DNA from: Microbacteriaceae bacterium
Lineage (GTDB): Bacteria > Actinomycetota > Actinomycetes > Actinomycetales > Microbacteriaceae
Assembly (NCBI GenBank): GCA_004297935.1
Contig: SCRE01000010.1
Span: forward strand, 124,001 to 188,000
Direction: 5' to 3'
Length of the DNA stretch: 64,000 nt
Program-made: the position numbers and the translations under genes
Notes under the pieces: model-generated
Seen by the model: only the letters and a program-made list of their open reading frames with translations
Database searches by the model: none
Told to the model about the DNA's origin: nothing
Shown here: piece by piece, positions 53,488 through 61,096 of the stretch
Position numbering within the stretch: position 1 is the first letter of the stretch
Layout: every line of letters starts with the position of its first letter

Positions 53488-53537
53488 AATCTATCGGTCT
53501 GGCCGATTATCGATCCGGCCAATCTATCGGTCTGGGG
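53488..53537. promoter_or_regulatory. 33-bp tandem repeat with palindrome before nagB
   Basis: AATCTATCGGTCTGG occurs at 53488 and again at 53521, a period of 33 nt. The first copy continues as ATCGGtctggCCGAT (53493-53507), an inverted repeat with 5-bp arms. It lies 11-60 nt before the nagB start, where a repressor would act. It does not match the DasR consensus closely. Confidence 0.5.
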
Positions 53538-53603
53538 CCGTCCGGTCGGCGAATGCCGTGCGCTGCGACCGTGCGGGGAGCACGTGCCCGAGCAGTGTGT
53601 CGT

Positions 53604-55427
53604 TCACTCGCCGCGCGGCTGCTCGATCTCCGGCGTGACATCAACGGTGATCGTCGGCGCAATCGTCGGATCGATGCTCGGCGTCAGCGTCGGTGCCACC
53701 CCGGATTCCGAACCCGGGGTCGCGGTCGGGCCGGTGCTCGGCCGAGCGGCAACGACCGGTGGATCGATCGTCAGCTGGGCGACCGTTTCATCGCCCGCGG
53801 CATCCAGTACGGCGATGTTGGCAGTGGCCCGAGCCATGTACGCTGCACGGTCCTCGCGTGAACTCGGCCGCCCCGGGATGCCCGGCCTGGTCTGCCACGG
53901 CCGCGGACCCATCGCACGACGATACTCGACTCCGATCGCGTCCAACCGGGAACGATGCTCGTCCAGCCTCCCTGCGAACTCGTCGTAGTCCCGCTCCCCC
54001 GTGATCCACAGCGCCTCGGCGAGCGCGCACAGCCGCGGGAATGCGAAGAAATCGACCGTCCGCGGCGAGTCCATGTGTTCGGTCCAGATGTTGGCCTGAC
54101 CGCCGAGCACGTGCGTCGCCTCCGCCTCTGTCAGGCCCGCGGGCACCGGATCGAAGTCGTAGACGTCGTGAACGGTGAGCACGATCGAGACAGGAATCGG
54201 CTCATCCTCGGAATCCGACTGACGATAGTCCAGATACACCTGGTCGTCCGGGCAGGCGACGACGTCGTGACCCGAGCGCGCAGCAGCGATCGCGCCCGCC
54301 ATGCCCCGCCAGGATGCGACCGTCGCGCCGGGGGCAAGCCCACCTTCGAGGACCTCGTCCCAACCGAACAGCCGCCGGCCACGCGAGGTCAACCGATCGT
54401 CGAGACGGCCGATGAACCAGCTCTGCAGCGCTTCCTCGTCACGCAGGCCGAGTTCCGCCATCCGCTGCTGGGTGCGTGCGTCGGAGCGCCACTGATCCTT
54501 CGGACACTCGTCGCCGCCGACACCGATATACGGGGAAGGGAACAGATCCATCACCTCGCTCAGCACGTTGAGGAAGAATTCGATCGTGGACTCTTCGACG
54601 TTCAGCACGTTGTCGTCGATCCCCCAGTGCGTCCACACCTCCAGTTGCCGCCCGGTGACGCCCAGTTCGGGGTAGGCAGCGAGCGCCGCCTGCACATGGC
54701 CCGGCGATTCGATCTCCGGGACGACTGTGATGAACCGTTCCGCCGCGTATGCGACGACCTCCCGAATGTCATCCTGCGTGTAAAAGCCGCCGTGCGGCCG
54801 CCCGTCTCCCGGAGAATTCTCACCGGCTCCGACCTGTGATTCGCGCCGCCACGCACCGACCTCGGTCAGCCGCGGATAACGCAGGATCTGGATCCGCCAG
54901 CCTTGATCGTCCGTCAGATGCAGGTGCAACATGTTCAGCCGGTGCATCGCCATCAGATCGATGAAACGCAGCAGGTCGTGCTTGGGCATGAAATGGCGCG
55001 CCACGTCGAGCATTGCGCCACGCCAGCCGAACCGCGGTCCGTCGACGATTCGAACGGCGGGAACCAGCCACGGCTCTCCCTCGACCCGCGCCCGCCGGTA
55101 GATCGACGGGGGCAGCAACTGCAACAACGCCTGGCAGCCATAGAAGACTCCGGCAGGCGTACCGCCTTCGATGCGAACGCCGTCGGGTCCGGCGGTCAAC
55201 CGGAAACCTTCCGGATGCAGGCCTAGACCGAGATCGAGCACCACGGCAGAGTGAACGCTTTCCGGGTCATCGACACGGATGAGCGCGAAGCCCATCGCCG
55301 GGCGCAATGCGGCCTGTAACCAGTTGGCGACGGCATCCAGGCTCCCGGGCGCCGCGATGCGCGTGGTGCGTTCGAACACGAATTCACCGTCGTCGAACTC
55401 GAGCGCGGTGGGGCGGGGAATTATCAC
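53604..55427 (-). CDS. GH20 beta-N-acetylhexosaminidase, cytoplasmic
   Basis: A 607-residue enzyme with no signal peptide, beginning IIPRPTALEFDDGEFVFE. After a GH20b-like N-terminal domain, the barrel starts RFGWRGAMLDVARHFMPKHD, with HLHLTDDQGWRI and the catalytic Asp-Glu pair in IGVGGDECPKDQW. It releases GlcNAc or GalNAc from imported chito-oligosaccharides or glycans. The last ~60 residues are a Pro/Thr-rich tail (PTGPTATPGSESGVAP) with no obvious function. The gene begins 5 nt after the KDPG aldolase stop. Confidence 0.93.
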   Translation of the reverse strand: MIIPRPTALEFDDGEFVFERTTRIAAPGSLDAVANWLQAALRPAMGFALIRVDDPESVHSAVVLDLGLGLHPEGFRLTAGPDGVRIEGGTPAGVFYGCQALLQLLPPSIYRRARVEGEPWLVPAVRIVDGPRFGWRGAMLDVARHFMPKHDLLRFIDLMAMHRLNMLHLHLTDDQGWRIQILRYPRLTEVGAWRRESQVGAGENSPGDGRPHGGFYTQDDIREVVAYAAERFITVVPEIESPGHVQAALAAYPELGVTGRQLEVWTHWGIDDNVLNVEESTIEFFLNVLSEVMDLFPSPYIGVGGDECPKDQWRSDARTQQRMAELGLRDEEALQSWFIGRLDDRLTSRGRRLFGWDEVLEGGLAPGATVASWRGMAGAIAAARSGHDVVACPDDQVYLDYRQSDSEDEPIPVSIVLTVHDVYDFDPVPAGLTEAEATHVLGGQANIWTEHMDSPRTVDFFAFPRLCALAEALWITGERDYDEFAGRLDEHRSRLDAIGVEYRRAMGPRPWQTRPGIPGRPSSREDRAAYMARATANIAVLDAAGDETVAQLTIDPPVVAARPSTGPTATPGSESGVAPTLTPSIDPTIAPTITVDVTPEIEQPRGE

Positions 55428-55432
55428 GGGTC

Positions 55433-56080
55433 CTAGCCTGCCAAAGAATCGACGAACCGGCGAGCCGAGGCCTCGATCGCCGCCCAGCGCGATGCGGCCA
55501 AATCCGCGGCTGTGATAACACTGGACCCGGCGGTGACCGCATACGCACCCGCGTTGATGAAATCTGCGGCGTTGGCGTCGTTGATGCCGCCCGAGCCGAT
55601 CAGCCGCACCCCCGGCAGCGGTCCGAGGAGGTGTTTGAAATAGCCGGCGCCTGCCGTTTCCGCCGGGAACACCTTGATCGCTGCAGCACCGAGATCGAGC
55701 GCCTGCATCACCTCGGACGGCGTGAACGCGCCCATCAGCACGGGCACGCCCTCTTCGACACCGATCCGCGCGACGGCGGGGCTGAGTCCCGGTGTCACCA
55801 GGAACGACGCTCCCGCCGCGAGCGCATCGTGCGCCTGCGCGACGGTGAGCACGGTCCCGGCGCCGACCACGGCATTCGACTGCACAGCATCCCTGATGTG
55901 GGCCAGAACGTTCGGCGTCGTGAACGTGAACTCGACGGCGCGGATGCCACCGGCCGCGAGTGCGTCGGCGAGCGCAGCGGCATCCGGGATCTCCCGCGCA
56001 CGCACGAGTGCTACAGCCCGGTCCGCACCGATGATCGCGATCGGGTCGGATTCTGCCTCAGCTGTTTGCTTGTTGGTCAT
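55433..56080 (-). CDS. eda: KDPG/KHG aldolase
   Basis: A 215-residue class I aldolase: RAVEFTFTTPNVLAHI (catalytic Glu), VVGAGTVLTVAQAHDALAAG, the Schiff-base Lys in AAIKVFPAE and GSGGINDANAADFINAGA. It splits 2-keto-3-deoxy-6-phosphogluconate or 4-hydroxy-2-oxoglutarate to pyruvate. Together with the PLP enzyme upstream, it may serve an amino-sugar-acid branch such as D-glucosaminate breakdown. That pathway role is inference. Confidence 0.88.
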   Translation of the reverse strand: MTNKQTAEAESDPIAIIGADRAVALVRAREIPDAAALADALAAGGIRAVEFTFTTPNVLAHIRDAVQSNAVVGAGTVLTVAQAHDALAAGASFLVTPGLSPAVARIGVEEGVPVLMGAFTPSEVMQALDLGAAAIKVFPAETAGAGYFKHLLGPLPGVRLIGSGGINDANAADFINAGAYAVTAGSSVITAADLAASRWAAIEASARRFVDSLAG

Positions 56081-56203
56081 GTCTGCCTTGCTTTCGTGGC
56101 TGTTCTGATTTCGGATGGCGCGCCGGCTTCCGATCCGGATGCCGGTCGAGTTCTGCGGATGACGACGACGGCCGCACCAGCGGCCCTCCTGAGCCAGCCC
56201 ACG

Positions 56204-57496
56204 TCAGAAGTACGTCTCAACCGCATCGACGACCCGCGGGTCATCGGACTCGGCGTCGTCGATCACCGGGACCAATCGCCACTTGTCAAGCGCAGTGCAC
56301 GGATGCGACAGCCCGAGCCGGATCACCGACCCGACCTGCAGCGCACCCGCCTGGGCGAACTCGGCGAGCCTGAGGAAGCCGTGCTGGTCGTTGAGGGCAC
56401 TCACCCGGCTGCCCGCGAGAACGGCGTTGTTCGTCGCGGCATCCAGACCGAGCACGCGCTGTGCGATCGGCATGCCCTCGTCGTACGGCACGTCGCGCTT
56501 GCCCGCATCGAACAGGGCCAACAGCGGCTCAGGGCGGGAGACGACACGCACCCACGCGTGCATCGCTGCGCGGAACGGTTCGTCGCCGACGAGCGTGCCC
56601 ATCGGCGTGATGCCGCTGTAGAAGCCGTCGTCGTGCACTTGGAACGCGCCGGACCGCAGCACGACGGTTGCGCCGCCCCGCAACGGGCCGAGACACTCTG
56701 CCACACGATCGAAATAGGCACTGCCACCGGCCGTGACGATCGGCCTGCGGTCGCCGTAGTGGCCGGCGTCTTTCAGCGCCGTGTGCACGGTGGCGAGCTC
56801 GTCCAGGTAGGCGTCGATGTGCGCGAGCCCGCCGGCACTGCGATCGTGGGCAAGAGCACCCTCGTAGCCGCCGACTCCGGCGACCTCCAGCCGGTCACTG
56901 CCACGCACGGCATCCGCGATGCGCATTGCCTCCGCGATCGTTCGGGCACCGGTGCGCCCATTCGCGCCACCCAGTTCGACGATCACCGAGATCTTGCGCT
57001 GCCCGACCGGGCGGGCCGCAAGCATCCGCTCGACGGTCTCGACACTGTCGACCCAGCAGCTGAACTCGAACTCCGGATGCGTCTCCAATTCGAGCGCCAG
57101 CCAACGCAGCGCGACCGGATCGACCAGCGCGTTGGCCAGCATGATCCGCTCGATGCCGAACGAACGGGCCACCTGCACCTGCCACGCCGTGGCGAATGTC
57201 AGGCCCCACGCGCCGGCGTCGAGCAGTTGACGCCAGAGCACGGGAGCCATGGTGGTCTTGCCGTGCGGCGCCAGGTGCAACTCGTTCTTGCGCAGCCAGT
57301 CGAACATGATCGCGGTGTTGTGCGCGAGCGCCGGCGCTTCCAGTGTCAACACCGGTGTCTGGAAATCGGACAGCATCGGAGCCTGCCCGAGGAATCCAGC
57401 AAGATCGCCTCCCCAGGATCGCACGGGGAAAGACTTGAACCGCGGGCTCAACGGCAGTGTCTGACGCACCCCGCCGGACATTGACGGTGCCATCAT
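56204..57496 (-). CDS. PLP-dependent D-threonine aldolase/D-serine dehydratase-like enzyme
   Basis: In this 430-residue protein the alanine-racemase-like barrel carries the PLP Lys in HLAPHGKTTMAPVLW; the C-terminal D-serine-dehydratase-like domain has the metal pair in RLGLSHPCTALDKW. Family members dehydrate or cleave D-amino acids (D-Ser, D-Thr, 3-hydroxy-D-Asp). AAGGAG lies 6 nt before the ATG. It is divergent from an IclR regulator and heads the operon with KDPG aldolase, suggesting it yields a keto acid that the aldolase handles. Confidence 0.82.
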   Translation of the reverse strand: MMAPSMSGGVRQTLPLSPRFKSFPVRSWGGDLAGFLGQAPMLSDFQTPVLTLEAPALAHNTAIMFDWLRKNELHLAPHGKTTMAPVLWRQLLDAGAWGLTFATAWQVQVARSFGIERIMLANALVDPVALRWLALELETHPEFEFSCWVDSVETVERMLAARPVGQRKISVIVELGGANGRTGARTIAEAMRIADAVRGSDRLEVAGVGGYEGALAHDRSAGGLAHIDAYLDELATVHTALKDAGHYGDRRPIVTAGGSAYFDRVAECLGPLRGGATVVLRSGAFQVHDDGFYSGITPMGTLVGDEPFRAAMHAWVRVVSRPEPLLALFDAGKRDVPYDEGMPIAQRVLGLDAATNNAVLAGSRVSALNDQHGFLRLAEFAQAGALQVGSVIRLGLSHPCTALDKWRLVPVIDDAESDDPRVVDAVETYF

Positions 57497-57547
57497 TGCC
57501 TACTCCTTGCTCATGCCGCACGGTCTGAATGGTGCATTGCACACAGC

Positions 57548-57561
57548 GCAACGAACGTTGC
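57548..57561. promoter_or_regulatory. Palindromic operator candidate near the PLP-enzyme start
   Basis: GCAACG and CGTTGC flank AA to make a perfect 14-bp palindrome 52 nt upstream of the PLP-enzyme start, a typical size and place for an IclR-family site. Confidence 0.45.
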
Positions 57562-57603
57562 ATCTATCTCGAATTGAAAGTATCGTGCACTGCGGAACAC
57601 TGT

Positions 57604-57786
57604 CAATCCGGCACGGTCTGTGCACAGTCGTCCGGTCGCACCATTGCGGTGGTCGCGTAGCGAGGAACGAGCGTGTCGAGACCGGCCTACCAGGTCTCGA
57701 TACACTCGCTGACGCTCGTTACTCGACCAACCGGCGGCGCACCTGCCGACAGTGCAAAAGCCCTGCAATCCGGCACCGTCTGTGCA
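57604..57786. repeat. 21-nt direct repeat (two long copies) flanking a palindromic element
   Basis: CAATCCGGCAC(G/C)GTCTGTGC A-type 21-mers lie at 57604-57624 and 57766-57786, differing at one base. Their core GCACGGTCTG recurs at 57518-57527. The 162-bp spacing is mostly filled by the palindromic repeat copy 4. They could be duplicated regulator sites, or a duplication that arose with insertion of the element. Confidence 0.6.
57648..57733. repeat. Palindromic intergenic repeat, copy 4
   Basis: GGTGGTCGCGTAGCGAGG at the left, GTTACTCGACCAACC at the right, with the inner GTCGAGACC / GGTCTCGATAC stem. Same family as the copies at 1678, 29623 and 52584. Confidence 0.75.
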
Positions 57787-57878
57787 ACGCCGTGGCCGCA
57801 GATTCACCGAGAGTGTCTGCAACCCGAGAGCGCTCGGACGATCCGAAAGGACCGTGTCACGGAACCGTAGGGAGCAAC

Positions 57879-58646
57879 GTGAGTCAGAGTGTCGCACGTG
57901 CACTGGAGCTGTTGATTGCGCTCGGGGCAGCGCCTCAATCGCTGGATGAACTCGCCATCGCCGTCGGCGTGCACAAATCGACGGTCTTACGGGTGTTGCA
58001 GACGATGGAAGCGGAACGTTTTGTCACACACGATGCCGCGCATCGCTACCGCTTGGGCAGTCGCCTGTTCGACCTCGCCCAGGTCGCCCTCGAGCAGCGC
58101 GATGTGCGAGCCGTCGCACGCCCCTATCTGGAACTTCTGAACGCGCGCACGGGCCAGACCGTGCACCTTGCAGCGTACGAATCCGGCGAGGCCGTGTACA
58201 TCGACAAGCTGGATGCCCGCCAAGGATTCCGTATGCACTCGCGGGTCGGACTGCGCGCGCCGCTCTACTGCACGGCGGTCGGCAAGGTGCTTCTCGCAGC
58301 CCTTCCGATCGCGGTCGCCGAGACTCTTGCAGACACGATCGAGTATCTGCCCATGACGCCGAACTCGATGACGTCCGCGCCGCAGTTATTGGTCGAACTC
58401 GACCGCGTGCGAACGGCCGGTTATGCGGAAGATCGCGAGGAACACGAAGCGTTCATCAACTGCATCGCCGCGCCGATCCGGGATGGGTCGGGCTCGGTCG
58501 TCGCCGCTGCATCGATATCGGTCCCGAACATCTCCCTGCCCTATGAGGGCGTGATCGCGTTGCTTCCACAGTTGACGGATGCAACGGCAGCAGTTTCTGC
58601 CGAGCTCGGCTGGCACGCCATGCCTCAGCAGGGCGGATCCGGCTGA
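57879..58646 (+). CDS. IclR-family transcriptional regulator
   Basis: A 255-residue protein from GTG at 57879 with AGGGAG 4 nt upstream; the frame is open earlier but crosses the repeats. Winged helix: SQSVARALELLIALGAAPQS, then LDELAIAVGVHKSTVLRVLQ. Effector domain: LAAYESGEAVYIDKLDARQG, PLYCTAVGKVLLAALP and FINCIAAPIRDGSGSVVAA. It is divergent from the PLP enzyme/KDPG aldolase/GH20 operon and likely controls it in response to a keto acid or sugar acid. Confidence 0.92.
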   Translation: MSQSVARALELLIALGAAPQSLDELAIAVGVHKSTVLRVLQTMEAERFVTHDAAHRYRLGSRLFDLAQVALEQRDVRAVARPYLELLNARTGQTVHLAAYESGEAVYIDKLDARQGFRMHSRVGLRAPLYCTAVGKVLLAALPIAVAETLADTIEYLPMTPNSMTSAPQLLVELDRVRTAGYAEDREEHEAFINCIAAPIRDGSGSVVAAASISVPNISLPYEGVIALLPQLTDATAAVSAELGWHAMPQQGGSG

Positions 58647-58674
58647 GGTTCGTATTCGCACTCACGGCACCGGA

Positions 58675-60381
58675 TCACGGGCCGATCGGAAGCGCCGAGT
58701 GACCGTAGTCGACGATGGTGTAGCGACCACAGTGGGTGACCTGTGTCACGGTAGCGCGCCGTGCGGCCGGGATCTCCAAGGGTGGGTCGGCAGCGCTCAC
58801 CACGGCAAAGGATGCTCGCGTTGCGCCGAAGTCAGCTCTGTTGACCAACCACGCATATGCATCGAGGTCGCCGTTGACCTGCACGAGTCGGGCAGGATCG
58901 GCGAGGTAGGCCTTCGGTGCTCGGATCGTCCAATATTCTCCGACGCCGATCTCGCCCGAAGCGGTGACCCACTGGTCGACGCACCGAACATCGGGGTCGA
59001 TGCTGTTCGCTGCGGCAGACAGTCGAGGAATTGCGACAACCATGGCAGTCAGGACACTGGCCGCCAGCACGACCACGCTCGCGAGCACGAGCAACGGTGA
59101 CAGCATTTTCCGGCTGGCAGGCTCCCGGCCGGCAATCTCCCGGTCAGCAGGCTCCCGGTCGGCAATCTCCCGGTGAACGAGCCATCGGCCAGAAGACACC
59201 CGGCCGGCAGCCAGCGCGCGAGGGTGCTTGTGGCCAAGGATGGCGGGCACGACGCACAGCCCGGCCAGTGGCGCGAAGAAATCGGGTTCGAGGTAGCGGG
59301 CGGCGTTCGTGCCCAGCAGGATGGCACCGACGGTCACGATGACGGGGGTCATCCAGCCGAACCCGGCGACGAGCACGCCTGCAGTGTTTCGGTGCTTCAG
59401 CATCCGCACGAAGATCGCGACGTTCACGGCAATGATGGCGAGCACCAAGACGATCGAGAGCGCGCCGGGGACGGTCTCCAGTCGCATCCGCAGAAGGGTT
59501 GCGTAGTACTGGAACGACCGGGCGAACAGGTCGGGCTGGGCGTAGCTCGCGCCACTGACGGTGATCCATGGTGCGAGCGGGATACGAAGCAACAACCCGC
59601 CGACTATGCCGACGCCGACCGAACCGATGACCAGGGCGCCGTTGACGAGCGATGCGACGCGCAGCAGGCAGGCGGCTGCGACGACGATGGCGACGGGCAC
59701 AGCGGACCACACCAGGTAGAGCGGGTCGGTCATGGCGCTCAATGCGGCAATCAGGAACAGGACGACGACGGGGACCCACGAAATGCGCCGAGGCTGACGT
59801 GGCGAAAGGATGCGCCCGACGATTCCCACCGTCAGGATCATTGCGACGACGGTGGCGCTGTAGTAGGTCGTCGTCGCAAGCAACGAGACCAGTTCCAAAC
59901 TGTTGCGATTCGCGGTGCTGTCGAGCAGCACGAAGGCCGTCACTGCGGCTGTGGCAAGCAACGCGCCTGCGATACGTGACCAACGGGGGCGGCAGGGCAT
60001 CACGCATCCGGCAACGAACCGGAATGACAGGTAAACGGCGATCAGGTTGACGATGGCGTTCAGGATGAAGGTTGCCTTCACTGAAAGCCCGAGCGCTGCG
60101 AGGCCGAGGTAGACAGCAAGTTCGGGGATGAACAGGACGGAGGACATCGCCCAGTCTTGCGGCTGACCGGCGGCCAGTGATCCGTGGATGAGCGCGGGGA
60201 GCACTGAATCGCTGTCGTAGAACAGCAGCCAGGATCGCGGGGTGTCGACGAGGTGAGTGACCATGAGGAGGGCAGCGGTGAGTGCGAGTAGGCATCCGCC
60301 GAGTTCTAGGAGAGTCGCCCTGGCGATGCCGTGCGGCCGTGCGGACGCGGATCGTCTGAGCCCGCTCATTGCAAATCGCAT
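58675..60381 (-). CDS. Large polytopic membrane protein of unknown function
   Basis: A 568-residue protein with about 11-12 hydrophobic helices; start at ATG 60381 is tentative (GTG 60387 and ATG 60369 also fit). An early loop contains LLFYDSDSVLPALIHGSL, whose acidic residues resemble the first extracytoplasmic loop of GT-C glycosyltransferases, but no firm match can be made. Residues ~400-425 (REIADREPADREIAGREPAS) are a charged repeat encoded by a tandem DNA duplication. A ~100-residue soluble domain with DPDVRCVDQW and THCGRYTIVDY ends the protein. Confidence 0.65.
   Translation of the reverse strand: MRFAMSGLRRSASARPHGIARATLLELGGCLLALTAALLMVTHLVDTPRSWLLFYDSDSVLPALIHGSLAAGQPQDWAMSSVLFIPELAVYLGLAALGLSVKATFILNAIVNLIAVYLSFRFVAGCVMPCRPRWSRIAGALLATAAVTAFVLLDSTANRNSLELVSLLATTTYYSATVVAMILTVGIVGRILSPRQPRRISWVPVVVLFLIAALSAMTDPLYLVWSAVPVAIVVAAACLLRVASLVNGALVIGSVGVGIVGGLLLRIPLAPWITVSGASYAQPDLFARSFQYYATLLRMRLETVPGALSIVLVLAIIAVNVAIFVRMLKHRNTAGVLVAGFGWMTPVIVTVGAILLGTNAARYLEPDFFAPLAGLCVVPAILGHKHPRALAAGRVSSGRWLVHREIADREPADREIAGREPASRKMLSPLLVLASVVVLAASVLTAMVVAIPRLSAAANSIDPDVRCVDQWVTASGEIGVGEYWTIRAPKAYLADPARLVQVNGDLDAYAWLVNRADFGATRASFAVVSAADPPLEIPAARRATVTQVTHCGRYTIVDYGHSALPIGP
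59098..59175. repeat. In-phase tandem repeat inside the membrane-protein gene
   Basis: GGCTCCCGGCCGGCAATCTC and GGCTCCCGGTCGGCAATCTC recur with a period of about 33 nt (11 codons), with internal half-repeats of CAATCTCCCGGT. They encode the RE(P/I)AxRE linker. Too short and irregular to be a CRISPR array. Confidence 0.6.
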
Positions 60382-60551
60382 CCCCACAGTGCACGTCGTT
60401 GTCGTCGTCGGTTACGGCTGCCGGAATGCCGATCGACCAAAAAGAAACGCCGAGAGCAGTCTAGGTGTGTAGCCGACCGGAATCCTTGCGCTGAGACGGA
60501 GGGCTCAAAGCTGACGAGACGCATCCGGCCCCACCGTGCCAGAATCGACCA

Positions 60552-61019
60552 GTGACGACCACAGCGACACCACCGCACCAGCTCCCGCCCGCGTTCGAGC
60601 TCTCCGGCGACACCGCCCGGATGGATCGCCCGCGCATCCACCGGTGGCTCTCCGCCGAGTCCTATTGGGCCGCCGGCAGGCCACGAACGACCCAGGACGC
60701 CGCGATCGACGCGTCGCGCAACTTCGGCATCTTCCGCACGGCGACCGGCGAGCAAGTCGCATACGCCCGCATCGTGACGGACGGCGTGACCTTCGCCTGG
60801 CTCTGCGACGTATTCGTCGACAGCTCCGTGCGCGGCCTCGGCATCGGCGTCGCCCTCATCGACGGTGTCTGCGCCGCGCTCGAACCCCACCACCTGAGAC
60901 GCATCATGCTGGCGACCGCGGATGCCCACGGCCTCTACCGCAAATTCGGCTTCGAGCCGCTCGCCGCCCCGGAGAGATGGATGGCAAAGGAGACCCAGGT
61001 GACCACGGGCGCCGCATAG
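60552..61019 (+). CDS. GNAT-family N-acetyltransferase
   Basis: A 155-residue protein from GTG at 60552. The acetyl-CoA-binding motif is CDVFVDSSVRGLGIGVALID and the end has HGLYRKFGFEPLAAPERWM. The short N-terminal half and WMAK ending resemble the YjaB/arsN-type stand-alone acetyltransferases. Substrate unknown. Isolated between convergent membrane-protein and mannosidase genes. Confidence 0.85.
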   Translation: MTTTATPPHQLPPAFELSGDTARMDRPRIHRWLSAESYWAAGRPRTTQDAAIDASRNFGIFRTATGEQVAYARIVTDGVTFAWLCDVFVDSSVRGLGIGVALIDGVCAALEPHHLRRIMLATADAHGLYRKFGFEPLAAPERWMAKETQVTTGAA

Positions 61020-61096
61020 GCCTGCGCCGGTCGCGGCGCCTCGTCCCTCCTCCCCCATGCGCCGGGGCGGCCGGCCATGCCGCGGTTCAGCGTGAC

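Larger units (their letters stand above)
57497..57878. other. 382-bp divergent regulatory region of the iclR gene
   Basis: No gene is seen here. It holds a 14-bp palindrome GCAACGaaCGTTGC (57548-57561), two copies of a 21-nt sequence with one mismatch (57604-57624 and 57766-57786), a shorter related copy of its core GCACGGTCTG (57518-57527), and copy 4 of the intergenic palindromic repeat between the two long copies. All are candidates for IclR binding; see the separate entries. Confidence 0.6.

Noticed and set aside
59098-59175. Possible CRISPR-like repeat
   Set aside because: Short, degenerate, in-phase with codons, no unique spacers and no cas genes.
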